This document shows positions 18,338 through 27,543 of a stretch of 64,000 nucleotides of DNA, one piece after another. Under the pieces are notes generated by a model that ran no database searches, was not told the DNA's origin, and saw only the letters and a program-made list of their open reading frames with translations. Numbering within the stretch: position 1 is the first letter of the stretch; the number at the start of each line of letters is the position of its first letter. This DNA comes from Burkholderia sp. H160. GTDB lineage: Bacteria > Pseudomonadota > Gammaproteobacteria > Burkholderiales > Burkholderiaceae. A program made the position numbers and the translations under genes. The DNA lies in assembly GCA_000173575.1 (NCBI GenBank), contig ABYL01000013.1:25876-89875 (forward strand), written 5' to 3'.

Positions 18338-19288
18338 TTGAGAACACGTTTCGACAGAACGATATTGGCCAGTCTCGCCAGCGCGTGGGTTGCGCTGGCC
18401 GTCAGCGGTTGCGCGAATGTCGCGCAGCCGGATGCACAGAACGACATGGCAGCCGGCGCCGCCGTGGCGTCCGGCGTGCCCGCGGCGAACGCGGTGGCAA
18501 CGGCGGCCGGCAATCCATCAGCAGCGGCCCCGCAGTCGATCGATACCAGCGATAACGACGCGCCGCTCAAAAAATCACCGCCACTCGTGTATCGCGTCAG
18601 GCGCGGCGACACGCTGGCGCGGGTCGCGCAGCATCATCACGTGAGCGTCAAGCAGTTGCAGGCGTGGAACGGGCTGAAGGCGTCGGCGCGGTTGAAGCCG
18701 GGGCAGGTGCTTCATGTCGCTTCGCCGGAGACAGTGCGCGCAGTGAAACAGGCCAATGCGGCGGCGGCCGCGAAGGCCGCGGCGCAGTCCGCGGCGCAGA
18801 CTTCTTCACAAGCTTCGGCGCAGACGTCGCCGCAAGCTTCGGCTCAATCCGCCGCACCGGCTCCGGATGCCGCCGAAGTTCGCGAAGTCGCGCAGGAAAC
18901 CCGCCGGCATGCGAGCAGCGTGACGCTCGCATGGCCTGCCTCGGGCAGCGTCGTCGAAGCGTTCCAGCCGGGTGAAACGCGCGGCATCGAGATTGGCGGC
19001 AAAGCGGGCGATCCGGTGCGAGCCGCCGCCGACGGCAAGGTGATGTACGCGGGCACCGGATTGAACAGCTATGGCAGTCTGATCATCGTCCAGCACAACA
19101 AGGATTTTCTGACCGCGTATTCGCATAACCGCAAGCTGCTGGTCAAGACGGGCGATATCGTCCGCAAGGGACAGCAGATCGCGGAGATGGGCGACGAGAA
19201 CAACTCGCGTGTGTCGGTCGGCTTCGAAGTGCGGCGCGACGGCAAGCCGGTCGATCCGCTGTCTTATCTGCCACGGGGGCGCGGCTGA
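18338..19288 (+). CDS. NlpD-like lipoprotein with LysM and degenerate LytM (M23) domain
   Basis: 316 residues from a TTG start at 18338, which has AGGAG at 18324-18328 and gives a proper lipoprotein signal (lipobox AVSGC). A LysM domain (YRVRRGDTLARVAQHHHVSV, about 87-130) binds peptidoglycan, an Ala/Gln/Ser linker follows, and a LytM domain ends the protein. In active M23 peptidases the metal ligands are H-xxx-D and HxH; here the first site reads RGIEIG and the second SVGFEV, so the ligands are gone. That pattern matches NlpD/EnvC-type activators of cell-division amidases rather than an enzyme. It would sit on the periplasmic face of a membrane. NlpD itself usually neighbours rpoS; that is not so here. 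Confidence 0.88.
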   Translation: MRTRFDRTILASLASAWVALAVSGCANVAQPDAQNDMAAGAAVASGVPAANAVATAAGNPSAAAPQSIDTSDNDAPLKKSPPLVYRVRRGDTLARVAQHHHVSVKQLQAWNGLKASARLKPGQVLHVASPETVRAVKQANAAAAAKAAAQSAAQTSSQASAQTSPQASAQSAAPAPDAAEVREVAQETRRHASSVTLAWPASGSVVEAFQPGETRGIEIGGKAGDPVRAAADGKVMYAGTGLNSYGSLIIVQHNKDFLTAYSHNRKLLVKTGDIVRKGQQIAEMGDENNSRVSVGFEVRRDGKPVDPLSYLPRGRG

Positions 19289-19307
19289 ACTCCGGGCGAA
19301 GCGCCGT

Positions 19308-19706
19308 TTACATCGATTCCACACTGCGCAGCAAGCGCGTGACCTCACCGTGGTAATGAAGGATGGCCGGATCGGCCTGCAATAGCGGCAAATAACGCGG
19401 CAGGAAGCCGTTGTTCGGCTGATCGGACGAGAACAGGCCAATCACGGCCTCGGCGGTCGCGCGCCGGTCGCCGGCCTCGGCTTCCGTGTCGTCGAGAATT
19501 TCGTCGACGCTCGCGATCACCGTCGATAGCGGCGTCAGCCAGCGAAACCCCGAGCCATTGATCAGCACCTGCAGGAATGCCGCCGGCGTCACCGGGCCGA
19601 ACTCTTTTTCGTACGCGGCGCGTTCGTGATCGAGAATCGCCTTGTGCAGCGCGAGCAACGGTCGGCGAATGTCCGAGAGGAATTGAGTGCATTGCGGGTC
19701 GTTCAT
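19308..19706 (-). CDS. Conserved hypothetical protein
   Basis: 132 residues from an ATG at 19706 with AGGAG six bases upstream. I do not recognise a named family. It is predicted mostly alpha-helical, with a hydrophobic central segment (PAAFLQVLINGSGFRWLTPL) too polar for a membrane helix, and acidic sequence after it (DEILDDTEAEAGD). No signal peptide, no cysteine-based motif. It converges on the NlpD-like gene and has no operon partner. The clean ribosome site and codon bias argue that it is real. Confidence 0.65.
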   Translation of the reverse strand: MNDPQCTQFLSDIRRPLLALHKAILDHERAAYEKEFGPVTPAAFLQVLINGSGFRWLTPLSTVIASVDEILDDTEAEAGDRRATAEAVIGLFSSDQPNNGFLPRYLPLLQADPAILHYHGEVTRLLRSVESM

Positions 19707-20110
19707 CGGCGGCTCCTGCGGCTGAGGTGACTCGACAGTATCGCGCATCGCAACCCGACGTAGTGCGATGCGGCGACTCATGCGATCACGCTATCGGGTT
19801 GATCTGTCGATGGTAACGCATCGGTTCTACCGAGACATGCGATGCAACGCGCATAACGCTGCAGATGCCGCCGGGCACGTCCAGCGAACTTCCTGCGTCA
19901 CGACTACGACCAGCTGGTTTTTGGCGACACCCGCTCGACCATAGGCCGCTTTTAATTGCGTATTAGCGCGACATGCCGAACAAAACCGGCAAGTGTTCGG
20001 GGTCGGCGCGGCGGAGGTGACCAGGCTGCGTCAGTCGACGCAGGCGGCGCGTTGATCGCCCTGTAAGCGATCAGCGCACGAATTGAGGGTTTTTACGGAG
20101 GCGATACCGC

Positions 20111-20137
20111 TCAAGTTTGCGCCGCCAATGCCGATAT
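20111..20137 (+). promoter_or_regulatory. Sigma-28 (FliA) class promoter for the chemoreceptor
   Basis: TCAAGTTT (20111-20118), 11 bases, then GCCGATAT (20130-20137). This is very close to the flagellar sigma-28 consensus TAAAGTTT-N11-GCCGATAA, with the right spacing, and lies 34 bases before the chemoreceptor ATG. The rest of the 465-base gap (19707-20171) shows no gene. Confidence 0.8.
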
Positions 20138-20171
20138 TTGTACCAAATGGTTAATGTCGCGAGGCGCTCGC

Positions 20172-21707
20172 ATGAAATTGTCTACAAAGTTGTTGATGCT
20201 CGTCATCGCCGCGCTGCTCGGCGTCGTGCTGCTCGCGGCCATGGCGCTGCAGACGCTGCGCGGCGCTTTGATCGACAGCCGTCGTGAAGAGATCGTCATT
20301 CTTCTGACGAAGGCCGAACATCTGGTCAATTCATACAGGGAGCTGCAGGCGCGCGGAACGCTCACACGCGATCAGGCTCAGCAGCAGGCAAAAGCAGCGC
20401 TAGCGGAGCTCAACGCGAATACGAAGAGCTACTACTGGGTCACGACCTCCGATGGCATCAACCTCGTGCATCCGAACGCGAAGTTCATCGGCACCAAAGC
20501 TAAAGGCAACCGCACGACGGACGGTCTGACCGACAGCGAGGCCTATCGAACCGGGATGGCGCAGTCGCATTTCGCGCTCGTCGATGTGCTGGTGAAGCGC
20601 AGCCCTGATGCGGATGCGGAGCCGAAGCTCCAGGGCGTAGTCGCCATTCCGGACTGGGATTGGTGGATCGGCACCGGCTTCTTCTACGACGACATCAACG
20701 CGGCCTTCGCCCGGCTCGCGATGGTGCTGGGCGCCATCGCGCTCGTCATCGCCGCGATCCTGACGACGATCGCATGGGCCGTCCTTCGCAGCGTCAGGCG
20801 CACGCTCGGCGGCGAGCCGGAGCATGCGACGCACGTAGCGGCCCAGATCGCCACCGGGCACCTCGACGTAGAGTTCGACGCTGCAAAGGCCGGCCCGGGC
20901 AGCTTGCTGGCGGTGCTCGGTGAGATGAAGACTCGCCTCACTGCGACGATCGGCGAAATCCAGTCGGCGACCAACTCGATCGCCGTCGGCGCCGGCGAGA
21001 TCGCCCAAGGCAATCTGGACCTCTCGCAACGCACCGAGGAACAGGCCGCATCGCTGCAGGAAACCGCCGCGAGCATGGAGCAGATCACCGCGACGGTGAA
21101 ACAGAACGCCGAGAGTGCGCGCCAGGCCAACGGCCTCGTGAGCACCGCCAAGAACGCGACCGAACTCGGTGGCGCAGCCGTGCAAGAAGTGGTCGAGACG
21201 ATGCAGCAGATTTCGCATCAGTCCGTGCGGATCGCGGACATTACCGCCGTGATCGAGAGCATTGCGTTTCAAACCAACATTCTTGCGCTCAACGCGGCAG
21301 TCGAAGCGGCGCGCGCTGGGGAGGACGGACGCGGGTTCGCAGTCGTCGCCTCGGAGGTCCGCTCGCTTGCCCAACGAAGCGCGGCTGCGGCGAAAGACAT
21401 CAAGGAGCTGATCGAGGTGTCGGTCGAAAAGGTTGGCAGTGGCAGCCGGCTCGTCGAGACGGCAGGCGAGCGCATGACGGAAATCGTCCGATCGATCGGA
21501 CGGGTTGCTGACATCATGGGCGAGATTTCAGCAGCCTCCGAGGAGCAAAGTACCGGCATCGAGCAGGTCAGCAAGGCGGTCACACAAATGGATGAAGTCA
21601 CCCAGCAGAACGCCGCGCTCGTGGAGCAGGCCGCGGCGGCTGCGTCTTCGCTTGACGAACAGGCAGCACGTTTGAGGTCCGCAGTGTCGGTGTTCCGACT
21701 TGGTTGA
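20172..21707 (+). CDS. Methyl-accepting chemotaxis protein with sCache-type sensor
   Basis: 511 residues. N-terminal membrane segment (about 8-30), a periplasmic single-Cache domain ([16 protein letters not shown], then [14 protein letters not shown]), a second membrane segment (about 180-205), a HAMP region, and a cytoplasmic signalling domain. The hairpin tip is intact: [28 protein letters not shown]. It would send ligand signals to CheA/CheW; sCache domains often bind small organic acids, but the ligand is not readable. ATG at 20172 is chosen over 20154 because it starts the membrane helix. The sigma-28 promoter upstream ties it to the flagellar regulon. No CheR-binding pentapeptide at the C-terminus. 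Confidence 0.95.
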   Translation: MKLSTKLLMLVIAALLGVVLLAAMALQTLRGALIDSRREEIVILLTKAEHLVNSYRELQARGTLTRDQAQQQAKAALAELNANTKSYYWVTTSDGINLVHPNAKFIGTKAKGNRTTDGLTDSEAYRTGMAQSHFALVDVLVKRSPDADAEPKLQGVVAIPDWDWWIGTGFFYDDINAAFARLAMVLGAIALVIAAILTTIAWAVLRSVRRTLGGEPEHATHVAAQIATGHLDVEFDAAKAGPGSLLAVLGEMKTRLTATIGEIQSATNSIAVGAGEIAQGNLDLSQRTEEQAASLQETAASMEQITATVKQNAESARQANGLVSTAKNATELGGAAVQEVVETMQQISHQSVRIADITAVIESIAFQTNILALNAAVEAARAGEDGRGFAVVASEVRSLAQRSAAAAKDIKELIEVSVEKVGSGSRLVETAGERMTEIVRSIGRVADIMGEISAASEEQSTGIEQVSKAVTQMDEVTQQNAALVEQAAAAASSLDEQAARLRSAVSVFRLG

Positions 21708-21744
21708 TGCCAGGTGAGCCATCCGCGGAACCAGTCTGCCCGGT

Positions 21745-22173
21745 TCAAGACTCTTTCCGCATCCATGGCGTAAACGTGATTCCGACCAGCAATCCTTCCG
21801 GCCCGATGAAGCGGCTGACAGCCTGGCCCCACGGCTCATTCCGGTTCCTGACCAGCATCCGATACCCTTGCGATTCAAGTTCTGCCGTCGCCGCCTCGAC
21901 GTTGTCGACATCAAACTCGATCCAGGCTTGCGGGATGGGTACGTCGCGAGGCCACGATTCCGTGCCGAAGCACGACTGAGAGGCGTGGGAGAGCGGCCAC
22001 AAGGCGAAAGAATTTGCGCCGTTCAGATTCTCCGTATGGAGATAGCCGCCGTTCTCTTCCTTGAAGGGGATACCGAAGGCACGACCGTAGAGATCGCGGC
22101 TTGCCTGGGCGTCAATCACGATCGGGCCAAAGCCTGCGATGAACAATGCCTTGGCTTTTGGGATCATTTCCAT
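21745..22173 (-). CDS. VOC-family (glyoxalase-like) protein
   Basis: 142 residues, one vicinal-oxygen-chelate domain. FGPIVIDAQASRDLYGRAFG and AWIEFDVDNVEAATAELESQ are the two paired beta-alpha-beta modules, and GPEGLLVGITFTPW the closing strand. The usual His/Glu metal ligands are only partly recognisable (LHTEN and the late GPEG), so it could be an enzyme, a drug-binding or a resistance-type protein. ATG at 22173 with AAGGAG five bases upstream decides the start over ATGs further up. It converges on the chemoreceptor gene. Substrate unknown. Confidence 0.85.
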   Translation of the reverse strand: MEMIPKAKALFIAGFGPIVIDAQASRDLYGRAFGIPFKEENGGYLHTENLNGANSFALWPLSHASQSCFGTESWPRDVPIPQAWIEFDVDNVEAATAELESQGYRMLVRNRNEPWGQAVSRFIGPEGLLVGITFTPWMRKES

Positions 22174-22458
22174 GGCTTCTCCTTTGCCGCGAAAGAGCGG
22201 CGCGATGAAGAACGGAACACATCCGCCCACGCCCATTGAGCTGATCTGGCGGCCAGTATTCCGGGGCCGCGGGACATGGTTTGGTTGAGTGTAGGCCTGT
22301 TTCGGGTGGCCGGCAGGCATCCGTCGCTCGTCAGCGAATGGCGATCGGCCGGGATTGGGAACAGCCCGCTGGCTCGTGACATCTATTTCCTCGAACGCAG
22401 GGAAAACGCCAGACCTTCACCAGGAAGCGCGCCCCGCCCACCCGTCGAGGAGACTCAC

Positions 22459-22989
22459 ATGAAAACCGTCCATTGGCTGTTGCTCGCCGCGCTTGCATTG
22501 GCGAGCGCCACCGTATTGGCGCAAGGCTCGGCCCCGACCGATCCGCAGATTGCCGCCATCGTCGTCGCAGCGAACCAGGCAGATATCGATGCCGGCAAGC
22601 TCGCGGAATCGAAGACCCATTCGAAAGACGTCAAAGCGTTCGCGCAGCGCATGGTCGCCGACCATACCAGCGTCAACAAGGCGGCCGCCGATCTCGTGCA
22701 CAAGCTCGGCGTCACGCCCGAAACCAATCCGACCAGCGACAGCCTCAAGCAAGGAGGCAAGACCAACATCGCGAACCTGAAGTCGCTGCAAGGGGCAAAG
22801 TTCGATCGTGCCTATATTGATCATGAAGTCACCTATCACGAGCAAGTCATCGACGCACTCGACAAGACGCTGATTCCCAGTGCGCAAAACGCGGAACTGA
22901 AGGCGCTGCTGGTGAAAGTCAGGCCGGCGTTCGTCGCGCATCTGGATCACGCGAAGCAGGTGCAGGCGTCGTTGGCGAACGCGCAATGA
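22459..22989 (+). CDS. Secreted DUF4142 (ferritin-like) protein
   Basis: 176 residues with a signal peptide (MKTVHWLLLAALALASATVLA). The mature part is one DUF4142 four-helix domain with the typical AFAQRMVADHTSVNKAAADL and FDRAYIDHEVTYHEQVIDAL motifs, whose histidines and acids suggest metal binding. It is periplasmic. GAGGAG at 22447-22452 serves ATG 22459. Its stop overlaps the cupredoxin start in ATGA, so the two are coupled and followed by a sigma factor; this trio suggests a role in metal or oxidative envelope stress, which is an inference. Confidence 0.88.
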   Translation: MKTVHWLLLAALALASATVLAQGSAPTDPQIAAIVVAANQADIDAGKLAESKTHSKDVKAFAQRMVADHTSVNKAAADLVHKLGVTPETNPTSDSLKQGGKTNIANLKSLQGAKFDRAYIDHEVTYHEQVIDALDKTLIPSAQNAELKALLVKVRPAFVAHLDHAKQVQASLANAQ

Positions 22990-23318
22990 GCCGCGCGCAT
23001 CGTGTCGCGCTGGCCGTCTGCGCAATGATGTCCGTGGCCGTTGCCTCGCCAGCGGCCGCGAGCACCTATACCGTAACGATCGAGCAAATGCGCTTTGATC
23101 CGCCGACCGTGACGGTGCATCGCGGAGACAGCGTCGTGTGGGTGAACAAGGACCTCGTGGCCCATACGGTAAGCGCCGACGCAAAGAATTTCGACTCCGG
23201 CAGCATCGCGCCCGAGGCGTCATGGCGATACGTCGCGGGCCAGACCGGCCGTCATCCGTACAAGTGCCTGTTTCATCCGACGATGCATGGCACACTGATC
23301 GTCGAGCCGACACCATGA
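22986..23318 (+). CDS. Periplasmic cupredoxin (plastocyanin/amicyanin-like)
   Basis: 110 residues: a signal peptide (cleavage near PAAAS) and one small blue copper domain. The type 1 copper ligands are visible as His in VAHTVS and Cys-His-Met in YKCLFHPTMHG, so it should bind copper and carry electrons. It is coupled to the DUF4142 gene by a 4-bp overlap and is 20 bp before the ECF sigma gene. The partner protein is not evident in the window. Related small cupredoxins are often annotated as amicyanin or pseudoazurin without evidence. Confidence 0.9.
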   Translation: MSRAHRVALAVCAMMSVAVASPAAASTYTVTIEQMRFDPPTVTVHRGDSVVWVNKDLVAHTVSADAKNFDSGSIAPEASWRYVAGQTGRHPYKCLFHPTMHGTLIVEPTP

Positions 23319-23337
23319 CAGAGCCAGAGGCGGTAAC

Positions 23338-24039
23338 GTGGCCAACGTGTATTCCAGCGGACTGACGGACGCCGAGGCGGAGATTGTGCGCCGCATCGTA
23401 GCAGGCGACCTCGCGGCTTTCGAACTGTTGATGCGGCGCCACAATCGGCGCCTCTACCGGCTTGCCCGCGCCACGCTGCGCAATGACGCCGACGCGGAAG
23501 ACGCCTTGCAGGACGCCTATTTGAAGGCCTTCAGGGCACTCCCGCAGTTTCGCGGCGAGGCTGCGCTTGCTACGTGGCTCTCACGCCTCGTCCTCAACGA
23601 ATGTTTCGGCAGGATGCGTCGCGAGGCTCGCCGCCAAAACGTGATGCCGACGCTGCCGGTTTGCCCCGACGACGAGCAGATGTCTTTAGACATGGACCCG
23701 ATGAGCACCCAGGACGCCTGCGTCCCCGATCAGGCGGCCTCCCGTGCGCAGATCCGCGCGCTCCTCGAACGAAAGCTCGACGCGCTGCCCGTGGACTTCC
23801 GTACGGTGTTCGTGCTGAGATCCGTCGAGGAGATGAGCATCGAAGAAACAGCAGCGAGCCTGTCCATTCCCGAGGCCACGGTACGCAGCCGTCATTTCAG
23901 GGCAAGACAGATGCTGCGCGAATCGCTGGCGGAAGACGTCGAGCGGCTGGGCCCGGAGCTATTCGAGTTTGGCGGCAGGAGTTGCGATCGCATCGTCGCA
24001 ACTGTGCTCGCACGGCTGCGACAGCCAGCCAGGCCATAG
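23338..24039 (+). CDS. ECF-type RNA polymerase sigma factor
   Basis: 233 residues from a GTG. Region 2 is FELLMRRHNRRLYRLARATL-DAEDALQDAYLKAF, with RFRGEAALATWL-type core-binding sequence, and region 4 is LPVDFRTVFVLRSVEEMSIEETAASLSIPEATVRSRHFRAR. A C-terminal extension of about 40 residues (VERLGPELFEFGGRSCDRIV) is longer than in minimal ECF factors. Neither the gene after it nor the ones before encode a recognisable anti-sigma factor. It likely drives its own envelope-stress genes, perhaps the two upstream. The next gene is convergent. Confidence 0.92.
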   Translation: MANVYSSGLTDAEAEIVRRIVAGDLAAFELLMRRHNRRLYRLARATLRNDADAEDALQDAYLKAFRALPQFRGEAALATWLSRLVLNECFGRMRREARRQNVMPTLPVCPDDEQMSLDMDPMSTQDACVPDQAASRAQIRALLERKLDALPVDFRTVFVLRSVEEMSIEETAASLSIPEATVRSRHFRARQMLRESLAEDVERLGPELFEFGGRSCDRIVATVLARLRQPARP

Positions 24040-24052
24040 CCTCCACATCACT

Positions 24053-24709
24053 TCACCGATGCTGTCCCACCTTCTGCCGCTTCTCGAGCACGCGCGCATA
24101 CCAGGTCAGCGGAAAACACATCGCGAAGTAGATCATCGCGACCATGCCGTAGATCGGAAAAGGCCGGAACGCGGCATTCGTGATCATCGTGCCGGTCTTC
24201 GTCAGTTCGGTGAAGCCGATGATCGACGCGAGCGCGGTGCTCTTGACGACCTGCACGAGAAAACCGACGGTCGGCGCGACCGCGATTTTCAGCGCCTGCG
24301 GCCACACGATATAGCGCAACTGCTGGCCGAACGTCATGCCGAGGCTCGCGCCCGCCGCCCACTGGCCGCGCGGCACCGCTTCGACGCAGCCGCGCCAGAT
24401 GTCGACCAGATAGGCGCTCGTGTAGAGCGTCAGCGTGACGGTCGCGGCGGCCCAAGGCGACACGTCGATGCCGATGAGCGGCAAGCCGAAGAACGCGAGA
24501 AAGAGCTGCATCAAGAGCGGCGTGCCCTGAAACACCTCGACGTAAAGCACGACGATGCGCCGTAGCCAGGCGATCGGCGACACGCGCATCGCGAGCAGCA
24601 TAAGCCCGACCACACCGCCACCGCCGAACGCGATCAGCGACAGCAGCACGGTCCAGCGCGCGGCGAGCAGCAGATTGCGGGCGATATCCCACAGCGTGAA
24701 TTCGACCAT
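24053..24709 (-). CDS. Polar amino acid ABC transporter permease (second of pair)
   Basis: 218 residues from an ATG at 24709, two bases after the stop of the previous permease. Five hydrophobic segments of the HisM/GlnP type; EAA loop QWAAGASLGMTFGQQLRYIVWPQA carries the conserved glycine that contacts the ATPase. It pairs with the permease encoded upstream to form the inner membrane channel of an amino acid importer. It is the last gene of a seven-gene run transcribed leftward from 30505. The ATPase expected beside such a pair is absent; see the finding on this operon. Confidence 0.92.
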   Translation of the reverse strand: MVEFTLWDIARNLLLAARWTVLLSLIAFGGGGVVGLMLLAMRVSPIAWLRRIVVLYVEVFQGTPLLMQLFLAFFGLPLIGIDVSPWAAATVTLTLYTSAYLVDIWRGCVEAVPRGQWAAGASLGMTFGQQLRYIVWPQALKIAVAPTVGFLVQVVKSTALASIIGFTELTKTGTMITNAAFRPFPIYGMVAMIYFAMCFPLTWYARVLEKRQKVGQHR

Positions 24710-24711
24710 GA

Positions 24712-25476
24712 TCAGCGCTCCGTCGGCAGGGTGCGCGCGCCACGCCACATCAGGCGGGTGCGCCAGTTGCGCGGCAAGCCGTCGTTGCCGCTACTGCTGT
24801 TGCTACTACGCGCGGCGCGGCCCGCGAACAACCCGCGGCCGAAGCGGTTCAACAACTGCCGCAGCACGATCGACATCAGCAGATAGGTCGCCGTGATGAT
24901 CACGTAGCTCTCGAACGAGCGGAAGTTGCGCGACTGGATGAAGTTCGCCGCATAGGTCAGGTCGGGCACCGAGATCTGCGACACGACGGCCGAGCCGAGC
25001 ATCACGATCAGCACCTGGCCGAGCAGCGCGGGAAACACATTGGCGAGCGCCTGCGGCAGCACGACGTAGCGGAACACCTGGCGTCCATGCAGGCCGAGCG
25101 CCTGCGCGGCCTGCACCTGGCCGCGCGAAATCGAATCGATGCCGGAGCGCACGATTTCGGTCGCATACGCGCCGAGGTTGACGGTCATCGCGAGAATCGC
25201 AGCCTGGATCTCATCGATATGAATGCCGAGGCTCGGCAGGCCGAAGAACACGAAGAACAACTGCACGAGAAACGGTGTGTTGCGGATCAGCTCGACGTAG
25301 CTCGCGACCAGCCAGCGCGCCCACTTCGGCCCGCCCGCGGCGATGCTCGCACCGCCGATACCGACGAGCCCGCCCGCCAGTGTCGAGACGGCGGTGAGCC
25401 CGAGCGTCACGGCGGCGCCGTGCGCGAGCATCCCCGCATAGAGGCCGAAGCCGCTGAAATCAAACTCGTAAGTCAT
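24712..25476 (-). CDS. Polar amino acid ABC transporter permease (first of pair)
   Basis: 254 residues, HisQ/GlnP family. Membrane segments begin with GLYAGMLAHGAAVTLGLTAV and the characteristic VELIRNTPFLVQLFFVFFGL stretch; the EAA loop is RGQVQAAQALGLHGRQVFRYVVLPQA. The C-terminus carries a serine- and arginine-rich tail (about 230-254) that is unusually long and polar. It lies between the periplasmic binding protein gene (75 bp upstream) and the second permease. Substrate unknown; the paired binding protein suggests a polar or basic amino acid. Confidence 0.92.
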   Translation of the reverse strand: MTYEFDFSGFGLYAGMLAHGAAVTLGLTAVSTLAGGLVGIGGASIAAGGPKWARWLVASYVELIRNTPFLVQLFFVFFGLPSLGIHIDEIQAAILAMTVNLGAYATEIVRSGIDSISRGQVQAAQALGLHGRQVFRYVVLPQALANVFPALLGQVLIVMLGSAVVSQISVPDLTYAANFIQSRNFRSFESYVIITATYLLMSIVLRQLLNRFGRGLFAGRAARSSNSSSGNDGLPRNWRTRLMWRGARTLPTER

Positions 25477-25551
25477 GGCCTCGTGCCCATCGCGGGATCA
25501 GATTGCGGCGCGGCGTTCAAGGCACCGCACAGCAGGGTTTAAAAGCGGGAT

Positions 25552-26361
25552 TCATAGATCGGCCGGCAGCGGCGCGCGCAGCCACTTCTGCGAAATCGCG
25601 TTCATGGTGCCGTCCTTGCGGGCCTTGGCAATCGTTTCGTCGACCTTCGCCTTCAGGCGCGGCTCGTTCTTGTTCAGACCGACGTGATCGGGCGAGCTGA
25701 ACAGCGCGAACTTCTGCTCCGGATCGTTCGCCGGATGCCGCGCGAGAATCGTCGCGCCGACGTCGTTGCCGACCACCATCAACTGTACCTGACCAGAAAT
25801 AAACGCCGAAATTGCGCCGTTCGGATCGTCGAAACGTTTGATGTTCGCGGAGGGCGGCGCGATCTTCGTCACGCTCAAGTCTTCGAGCGTGCCGCGCGCG
25901 ACCGAGATCGACTTGCCGGCGAGGTCGGCGGCGCTTTTCACCGGCAGCGATTTCGGGCCGAATACCGCGAGGTAGTACGGCGCGTAGGGCTGCGAGAAAT
26001 CGATCACTTTTGCGCGCTCCGGCGTCTGGCCCACCGACAGCAGCAGGTCGGCCTTGTGGTCGGCGAGGAAGGCCATGCGGTTGTCGCCGGTGACCGGCAC
26101 CAGTTCGACCTTCGCGTTGAGCGCCTTGCCGATCAGATTGGCGACGTCGATGTCGTAGCCGACCGGCTTCATGTCCGGTCCGATCGAGCCGAAGGGCGGA
26201 TAGTCCTCGAACACGCCAATGCGCACGGTGCCGGACTTCGCGATGTCGTCGAGTGCGTCGGCATGCGCGGCCGACGGCAGCGCGCACAGCGCGCTGAGCG
26301 CGGTCATCGCGAGTGTCGCGAACCTGCGGCGGGTCGGGTGGAGGGCGGGGCGCTGGTTCAT
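25552..26361 (-). CDS. Periplasmic amino acid-binding protein (SBP family 3)
   Basis: 269 residues with a signal peptide of twin-arginine-like look (HPTRRRFATLAMTALSALCA, cleavage near AHA). The mature part is an extracellular solute-binding family 3 protein: GTVRIGVFEDYPPFG, GYDIDVANLIGKAL, DFSQPYAPYYLAVFG and the hinge VARGTLEDLSVTK. It should deliver a polar amino acid to the two permeases downstream. It begins 62 bp after the PotA-like ATPase gene, in the same orientation. Confidence 0.92.
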   Translation of the reverse strand: MNQRPALHPTRRRFATLAMTALSALCALPSAAHADALDDIAKSGTVRIGVFEDYPPFGSIGPDMKPVGYDIDVANLIGKALNAKVELVPVTGDNRMAFLADHKADLLLSVGQTPERAKVIDFSQPYAPYYLAVFGPKSLPVKSAADLAGKSISVARGTLEDLSVTKIAPPSANIKRFDDPNGAISAFISGQVQLMVVGNDVGATILARHPANDPEQKFALFSSPDHVGLNKNEPRLKAKVDETIAKARKDGTMNAISQKWLRAPLPADL

Positions 26362-26423
26362 GATTTCTTCCTCTGTCGAAAAGCCGTTTTATAGAAGCGA
26401 AGCGTGCGTGATGGGTTCGGGTA

Positions 26424-27518
26424 TCAGGCGGCGCGCGCGGCGATCAGCTTACACGCGTGCGGTGGCAGCTCGGCGAACACGGGCATGCCGAGCACGAGCC
26501 CAGGCGTTTCGCGCGGCGTGGTCGCGGCGGTCAGCGTGAAGCCCGCGCAATCGATCGTCGCTTCGAGCGAGGCCCCGACGTCGCGAATGAATGTGACCGT
26601 ACCGGGCAGCCGGTTCGGGCTCGCGGGTTCCGTTGCCGCCTTCACGCAGATGTCCTCGGGGCGGATCAACAGGCGGAGCGCGTCGCTGGCCCCAACCGGT
26701 TGCCGGGCCTCGGCGAGCGGCGCGTTCGGATTCGGCTCGACCGCGATGCGCCGCCCGCCCGGCAGACTCACGACGCCCGCGCCGTCATACTGAACCGGCA
26801 GGATATTGCCGAGCCCGATGAAATCGGCGACGAACTCGCTGACCGGGTCGCGGTAGATGTCGAGCGGCTTGCCGACCTGCGCGATGCGGCCTTTCTCCAT
26901 CACGACGATCTCGTCGGCCATCGTCATCGCTTCGCGCTGGTCGTGCGTGACCATGATCGTCGTGATGCCGAGGCGTTGCTGCAGCAGGCGGATTTCGACC
27001 TGCATCGCTTCGCGCAGCTTGGCGTCGAGCGCGGAGAGCGGTTCGTCGAGCAGCAGCAGTTGCGGCTCCGAAGCAATCGCACGCGCGATCGCGACGCGCT
27101 GACGCTGCCCGCCGGACAACTGCGTGACCGGCCGGTTCGCCATGTGCGGCAGCTGGATCAGTTCGAGCAGTTCGGCGACGCGGCGCGTTTGCCGGTCCTT
27201 CGCGACCTTGCGCAGTTTCAGCGGATACGCGACGTTCTGCGCGACCGTCATGTGCGGAAACAGCGCGAGCGACTGGAACACCATGCCGAAGTCGCGCCGG
27301 TTGGCGGGCAGCCACGTGATGTCGCGGCCGGCGAAATGAATGCTGCCCGAGCTCGGCGTCTCGAGCCCGGCGATCATCCGCAGCAGCGTGGTCTTGCCGC
27401 AGCCGGACGGGCCGAGAAAGCAGACGAGCTTGCCGTCGGGCACGCTGAGGTCGACGTCGTCGACGGCATGCACGGCGCCGAAGCGCCGCGTGACGGCTTG
27501 CAAGGTCAGATGGGTCAT
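26424..27518 (-). CDS. PotA-like ABC transporter ATPase
   Basis: 364 residues. Walker A GPSGCGKTT, signature LSGGQRQRVAIARA, Walker B LLLLDEPLSALDAKLREAMQ and switch MVTHDQREAMTMAD are all intact. The last 110 residues are a TOBE-type regulatory domain, as in polyamine, iron and 2-aminoethylphosphonate importers. ATG at 27518 with GGAG upstream is chosen over the one at 27554. It is third in line after two PotB/PotC-type permeases and before the amino acid-binding protein. It is the only ATPase in the operon and may energise both permease pairs, though family knowledge says it should fit only the PotBC type. Confidence 0.93.
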   Translation of the reverse strand: MTHLTLQAVTRRFGAVHAVDDVDLSVPDGKLVCFLGPSGCGKTTLLRMIAGLETPSSGSIHFAGRDITWLPANRRDFGMVFQSLALFPHMTVAQNVAYPLKLRKVAKDRQTRRVAELLELIQLPHMANRPVTQLSGGQRQRVAIARAIASEPQLLLLDEPLSALDAKLREAMQVEIRLLQQRLGITTIMVTHDQREAMTMADEIVVMEKGRIAQVGKPLDIYRDPVSEFVADFIGLGNILPVQYDGAGVVSLPGGRRIAVEPNPNAPLAEARQPVGASDALRLLIRPEDICVKAATEPASPNRLPGTVTFIRDVGASLEATIDCAGFTLTAATTPRETPGLVLGMPVFAELPPHACKLIAARAA

Positions 27519-27543
27519 CGCAGGCTCCAGCAAGGTGGCGGGT

